Below are positions 4,746 to 7,876 of a stretch of DNA of 7,876 bases, in pieces; the first letter of the stretch is position 1, and each line of letters begins with the position of its first letter. The notes under the pieces were generated by a model, which saw only the letters and a program-made list of their open reading frames with translations, was not told where the DNA came from and made no database searches. Where the stretch lies: contig CANJYC010000074.1 of NCBI GenBank assembly GCA_947478985.1, positions 1-7,876 of the forward strand, written 5' to 3'. The position numbers were made by a program, and so were the translations under genes. This stretch comes from Acidobacteriota bacterium. Lineage in GTDB: Bacteria; Acidobacteriota; Vicinamibacteria; Vicinamibacterales; UBA2999.

Positions 4746-7304
4746 CTACTTGCGGAAGATCTGACGATACCCGCCAGCAATAAGGGCCGCGGTGTCGGCG
4801 AGAATGCGAGGCAGACGCAATCCGCCGGGATAGGCGAGATACCGCGGTTCCCAGGCCGGATTGAATTTTTCCTTGTAGGCGCGCAGACCCTGGAAACTGT
4901 ACGCCGACTCGCCGTGTTCGTACAAGAACGCCCCCAGCCGATGCCAGAGCGTGGCCACCGGAGAGTCCTCGAAGCCTGACAACGGCGCCATCCCGAGGGC
5001 AAACCGCCGATACCCCTGCGCTTTTCCCCAGATCATAAGGTGGACGAGAAGCGCCTCCATGACGCACTTGGGTGCGGCCGCCGAGTACCGCATCAGGTCC
5101 AGCGAGATCTCCACCTGCTGCGCGCCGAGCCACATGTTGCTGAAGGCCTCGACCCGGCCCTCGCACTCCACGACCGCCACTGGACAGTGACTGAGGTACG
5201 CCTCATCGAAGAATCCCACCGAAAAACCCTTCTCCGCCGCGGCCTTCCCCGCGAGCCACTCGTCGGAGACCGCGCGCAACTGCGCCAGGATCGTCGGCAC
5301 CTCATCCGCAGAGACGACACGAAACGTGCGACCGTCTTTCTCGAGCCGGCGGACGGCCTGCCGGTGCCGGGCGGAACCGGGCCCATCGAGCGTGAAGGTC
5401 TTCAGGTCCACTTTGGCCTCCTCTCCGAGCTTCACGAAGGTCAGGCCGAAGTCGGCATAGCGATGGAGATGGAACGCCCCGATTTCGTAGAACACGGGCA
5501 CGCCGCCAAAGTCGTCGCAGCGCTGGAGAAACTGCCCGATGAGCGGGGACAGGGCGGCCTCCGGACCGATTGGATCCCCCAGCGCCACCCACGTCCTCCC
5601 CTGAACGCCGTACATCACAAAGGCATCGCGTGCGTCGTTGAACAGGAGGGCCTTGTCGCGCAGGTACACAAGATTCGGCGAGGTGGACGTCTGCGCCTCG
5701 ATGATGCGGCCCGCCAGGGCGATGTCGGCGTCGGAAGGCACGACGGTCTCATGCGGCGCGGGTCCGATCAGTCGCGCCACGCCGACGGTCAGGACGACGA
5801 CCGCCGCTCCGACCGACGCACGCAGAAATCGTGAGGCCTCGCCGAACAGCTCGAACTGCCACCAGAGCTCGTGCGAGTAGTCGATGTGCTTGAACGCGAA
5901 GATGCCGAGCCAGATTGAAGCACCGACCACGCCAACCAGCGCACCAATCCAGGCGCCTGAGAAACGTCCCTCGAAAAAGGCGGCTCGCCGATCGAACGCG
6001 GGCCTCGCGCGACGGAGGATCAGGAGCACTGTGAACAGCAGCGTGGCCTCCTCGTAATCGAATCCCTTGAGCAGCGATGCGGCCATGCCGACCACGATGA
6101 GCATCGATGACAGGTAATAGGCCGAGTCCAGCCTTCGCGCCAGGCCATGCGACAGCACGAGCAGTCCCGCGCCGGCCACACTGGCGGTGAAGTGCGAGGC
6201 TTCGACTACGCCCAGTGGGAGAAGGCGATCCAGGAGATCCAGTCGGCCTGGTGATGCGGGCGTGGCGCCCGAGAGCAGCAGGACCGCGCCGGAGAAGAAC
6301 GCCAGCACGGCCAGCGCGCGCGGGGTCAGCTGTTCGGTGACCTGGCCGAGCCAGGCGCTCGCGCGCGCCACGCCTTCACGACGCTGACGCGCCTCATCCA
6401 CGACGAGACCGACGAGGGCCAGGCCGAACGGCAGGAGGTAGTACACGGCGCGATAGACGACCAGGGCTGGCAGCAGCTGCGCGGACGAGAGATAGGGCCT
6501 CAGCAGCACCACCATCAACCCCTCGAAGACGCCGATGCCCCCGGGGACGTGGCTCAACATGCCGAGGAGAATCGCGATGAGAAACGATCCGAGAAAGGTG
6601 ACGAAGGTGAGATCGCTCGGCGGCAGGAGCACGTACAGCACTGCGCCGGCCAGCGCCCAGTCGACCGTCGAGATGAGCAACTGCTGGACGGCCAGGCCCG
6701 GGCTCGGTAGCGACAGGGACAACTGCCGGAAGCGAAGCGGTTCCCGCCGCACGATCGTCGCGACCAGATAGGTCACGACGGCCAGCATGAGCATCCACCC
6801 GGCCAGCACGACAGGTTGGTTCGGCAGTCCGTGTGCATACGGAAGCGGGCTGAGCACGAGGCTCACACCGCCCAGCGCGCAGAGCCCGAGCCAGAACGTC
6901 ACGGAATAGCTGAAGACAATCCGCGTGAGCTCTTCCGCCGTCACGCCCCACCGGGAATAGAACCGATATCGCACTGACGCCCCGGACAGCATGGCCAGCC
7001 CCACGTTGTGCGAAATCGCATACGCGAGAAACGCGGCGCAAGCCACCTGCCGCATTGGCAGCACTTTGCGGATGTACCGGAAGGCCAGCAGGTCGTATCC
7101 GGTGAGGACGATGTAGTTGAGGGCCGTCATCACGAGCGCGACCGCCAGGTGCGACGGGGCCGTCCCGAAGATATCTGTCGTGAGATCGAACCAGCTGACG
7201 GACCGCAGTTCGACCCGCAGCACCTCAAGCGCGATGAGAAAGAGCACGAGGCCCGCCACGACGGGGGCCGCGCGCAGCAGTCGTCCCTTCATCGTCTCCG
7301 CCAT
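4746..7304 (-). CDS. mprF: MprF-type aminoacyl-phosphatidylglycerol synthase/flippase
   Basis: An 852-aa inner-membrane protein, close to the usual 840-880 aa of bifunctional MprF. The N-terminal part (about 12-515) has many membrane helices and flippase-domain signatures: SHNVGLAMLSGASVRYRFYS (98-117) and SHVPGGIGVFEG (251-262). The C-terminal cytosolic part (about 525-852) is the DUF2156 aminoacyl-transferase domain, with YLRDKALLFNDARDAFVMYG (547-566), WVALGDPIG (572-580), HRQAVRRLEKDG (647-658), LGMAPLSG (770-777) and FNPAWEPRYLAYP (814-826). The family moves an amino acid from aminoacyl-tRNA to phosphatidylglycerol and flips the product, lowering surface negative charge. Whether lysine or alanine is used cannot be read from sequence. 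An ATG at 7355 exists, but the ATG at 7304 shares one base with the upstream stop (TGATG), so translational coupling makes it the better start. Confidence 0.9.
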   Translation of the reverse strand: MAETMKGRLLRAAPVVAGLVLFLIALEVLRVELRSVSWFDLTTDIFGTAPSHLAVALVMTALNYIVLTGYDLLAFRYIRKVLPMRQVACAAFLAYAISHNVGLAMLSGASVRYRFYSRWGVTAEELTRIVFSYSVTFWLGLCALGGVSLVLSPLPYAHGLPNQPVVLAGWMLMLAVVTYLVATIVRREPLRFRQLSLSLPSPGLAVQQLLISTVDWALAGAVLYVLLPPSDLTFVTFLGSFLIAILLGMLSHVPGGIGVFEGLMVVLLRPYLSSAQLLPALVVYRAVYYLLPFGLALVGLVVDEARQRREGVARASAWLGQVTEQLTPRALAVLAFFSGAVLLLSGATPASPGRLDLLDRLLPLGVVEASHFTASVAGAGLLVLSHGLARRLDSAYYLSSMLIVVGMAASLLKGFDYEEATLLFTVLLILRRARPAFDRRAAFFEGRFSGAWIGALVGVVGASIWLGIFAFKHIDYSHELWWQFELFGEASRFLRASVGAAVVVLTVGVARLIGPAPHETVVPSDADIALAGRIIEAQTSTSPNLVYLRDKALLFNDARDAFVMYGVQGRTWVALGDPIGPEAALSPLIGQFLQRCDDFGGVPVFYEIGAFHLHRYADFGLTFVKLGEEAKVDLKTFTLDGPGSARHRQAVRRLEKDGRTFRVVSADEVPTILAQLRAVSDEWLAGKAAAEKGFSVGFFDEAYLSHCPVAVVECEGRVEAFSNMWLGAQQVEISLDLMRYSAAAPKCVMEALLVHLMIWGKAQGYRRFALGMAPLSGFEDSPVATLWHRLGAFLYEHGESAYSFQGLRAYKEKFNPAWEPRYLAYPGGLRLPRILADTAALIAGGYRQIFRK

Positions 7305-7876
7305 CAGTGGCTCGACACCCGCTCCCTGAGCCAGACGAGCGCCTCTGAGAGGCATCGATCAAATTCCGGCAGGCTGTCGCTGAAACGATGATCCGAGGCG
7401 TGAACCACCCACAGCTTCCTGGGCTCACGCGCGACCGCGAAAATCTGCTGAGCGGCCGCCAGCGGCACGAACTCGTCGTCCGTGGAGTGAATGACGGCCA
7501 GCGGTGCGGGAGACACGCGATCGATGAGCGACGAGGTGCGGAACGTGGGCTCGTTCGGCACACCGTGCGTCACGTAAATCACGGCGTCCCGCCACCGCCA
7601 TCCCAGCTCGTTGACGTCAGACAGCCCCAGTGCGAGCACGCCTGCGATCGCGCCACGCGTGTCCGGGTCAGCCGCCGCCATCACCGAGAGCCCCGCGCCC
7701 TCGGAAACGCCGATGAGCAGCGGCCGCCCGCTCCCTCCGCGTGCCGCGAACCCCGCGAGTACTTTGTAGTCGCCGGGTTCGTCCTCGGGGCGCAGCGTGG
7801 CGCGTCCCGACGTGAAGCTGCTCAGATAGGCCCTCGTGTCGAACCCGATCACGAAGTACCCCTTTGCGGCGAGCAC
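7304..7876 (-). CDS. VirJ/AcvB-like alpha/beta hydrolase, N-terminus outside window
   Basis: 190 residues are visible; the frame is open at the window edge, so the true start (and any signal peptide) lies beyond 7876. Numbering is from the edge. The fold is alpha/beta hydrolase: the strand GYFVIGFDTRAYLSSF (6-21) resembles the 'vvGvdslrYfW' segment of VirJ/AcvB proteins. LLIGVSEGAG (53-62) is the nucleophile elbow (S58), VIHSTDDEFVP (128-138) gives the acid (D133 or D134), and HASDHRFSD (159-167) the histidine (H163). AcvB and PA0919 remove lysine or alanine from aminoacyl-phosphatidylglycerol and are encoded beside their MprF-type synthases. The one-base TGATG overlap with mprF here supports the same role. 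A general dienelactone-hydrolase-like esterase is the alternative. Confidence 0.75.
   Translation of the reverse strand: MLAAKGYFVIGFDTRAYLSSFTSGRATLRPEDEPGDYKVLAGFAARGGSGRPLLIGVSEGAGLSVMAAADPDTRGAIAGVLALGLSDVNELGWRWRDAVIYVTHGVPNEPTFRTSSLIDRVSPAPLAVIHSTDDEFVPLAAAQQIFAVAREPRKLWVVHASDHRFSDSLPEFDRCLSEALVWLRERVSSH

Noticed and set aside
4198..4764. 188-codon plus-strand reading frame after the NHL gene
   Set aside because: It is antisense to the 53-aa and 65-aa candidate genes and runs into the mprF 3' end; composition (many Ser, Arg, Thr, no hydrophobic pattern) is that of a shadow frame and there is no SD.
4423..5166. The full 247-codon minus-strand frame as one gene
   Set aside because: Most of it overlaps the end of mprF in another frame and reads as a shadow; only the part after the mprF stop looks coding, so only that part is annotated.
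5040..5834. 264-codon plus-strand reading frame opposite mprF
   Set aside because: Antisense to the conserved DUF2156 domain; residue composition is the complement artefact of a GC-rich gene.
7292..7355. Alternative mprF starts at 7355 and 7292
   Set aside because: The first would overlap the hydrolase by 52 bases and place a charged, non-membrane extension before the first helix; the second has its GGAG only three bases from the ATG. The coupled ATG at 7304 is simpler.

Overview
This is a GC-rich (by eye about 65%), densely coding bacterial window. Short intergenic gaps, G/C-ending codons, Shine-Dalgarno (SD) sites, secreted NHL and metallo-beta-lactamase (MBL) proteins and an MprF-type membrane protein suggest a Gram-negative bacterium. 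Protein style is compatible with Acidobacteriota (Vicinamibacteria-like), but there is no rRNA or other marker, so this placement is only an impression.

Layout. 18-707 (+): a stand-alone spermidine-synthase-fold protein. 729-2730 (-): a compact three-gene operon transcribed leftwards. Its order is a secreted MBL-fold hydrolase, then a small secreted Met/His- and Cys-containing protein, then an orphan DsbD-alpha-like periplasmic domain; gaps are 29-32 bases and each gene has its own SD. 2731-2901: a divergent control region with a 12-base direct repeat at 31-base spacing and several palindromes. 2902-4044 (+): a secreted six-bladed NHL propeller protein. 4051-4167: a long imperfect palindrome made of two inverted REP-like units (a BIME-like element), lying between converging transcripts. 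4191-7876 (-): a second leftward operon. Its order is a VirJ/AcvB-like alpha/beta hydrolase (cut by the window edge), then an MprF-type aminoacyl-phosphatidylglycerol synthase/flippase overlapping it by one base (TGATG), then a probable 65-aa protein and a 53-aa single-pass membrane protein.

How the parts work together. In the right-hand operon, MprF would attach an amino acid to phosphatidylglycerol (PG) and flip the product, and the hydrolase would remove it. This matches known synthase/hydrolase pairs (lpiA-acvB, PA0920-PA0919) and suggests control of envelope charge. The left-hand operon and the divergent NHL gene all encode exported proteins; a shared periplasmic redox or metal-related role is possible but not shown. 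No tRNA, rRNA, CRISPR array, IS element or phage gene was seen. The best candidates for undescribed features are the BIME-like element, the two small genes behind mprF, and the repeated operator-like motif upstream of the NHL gene.
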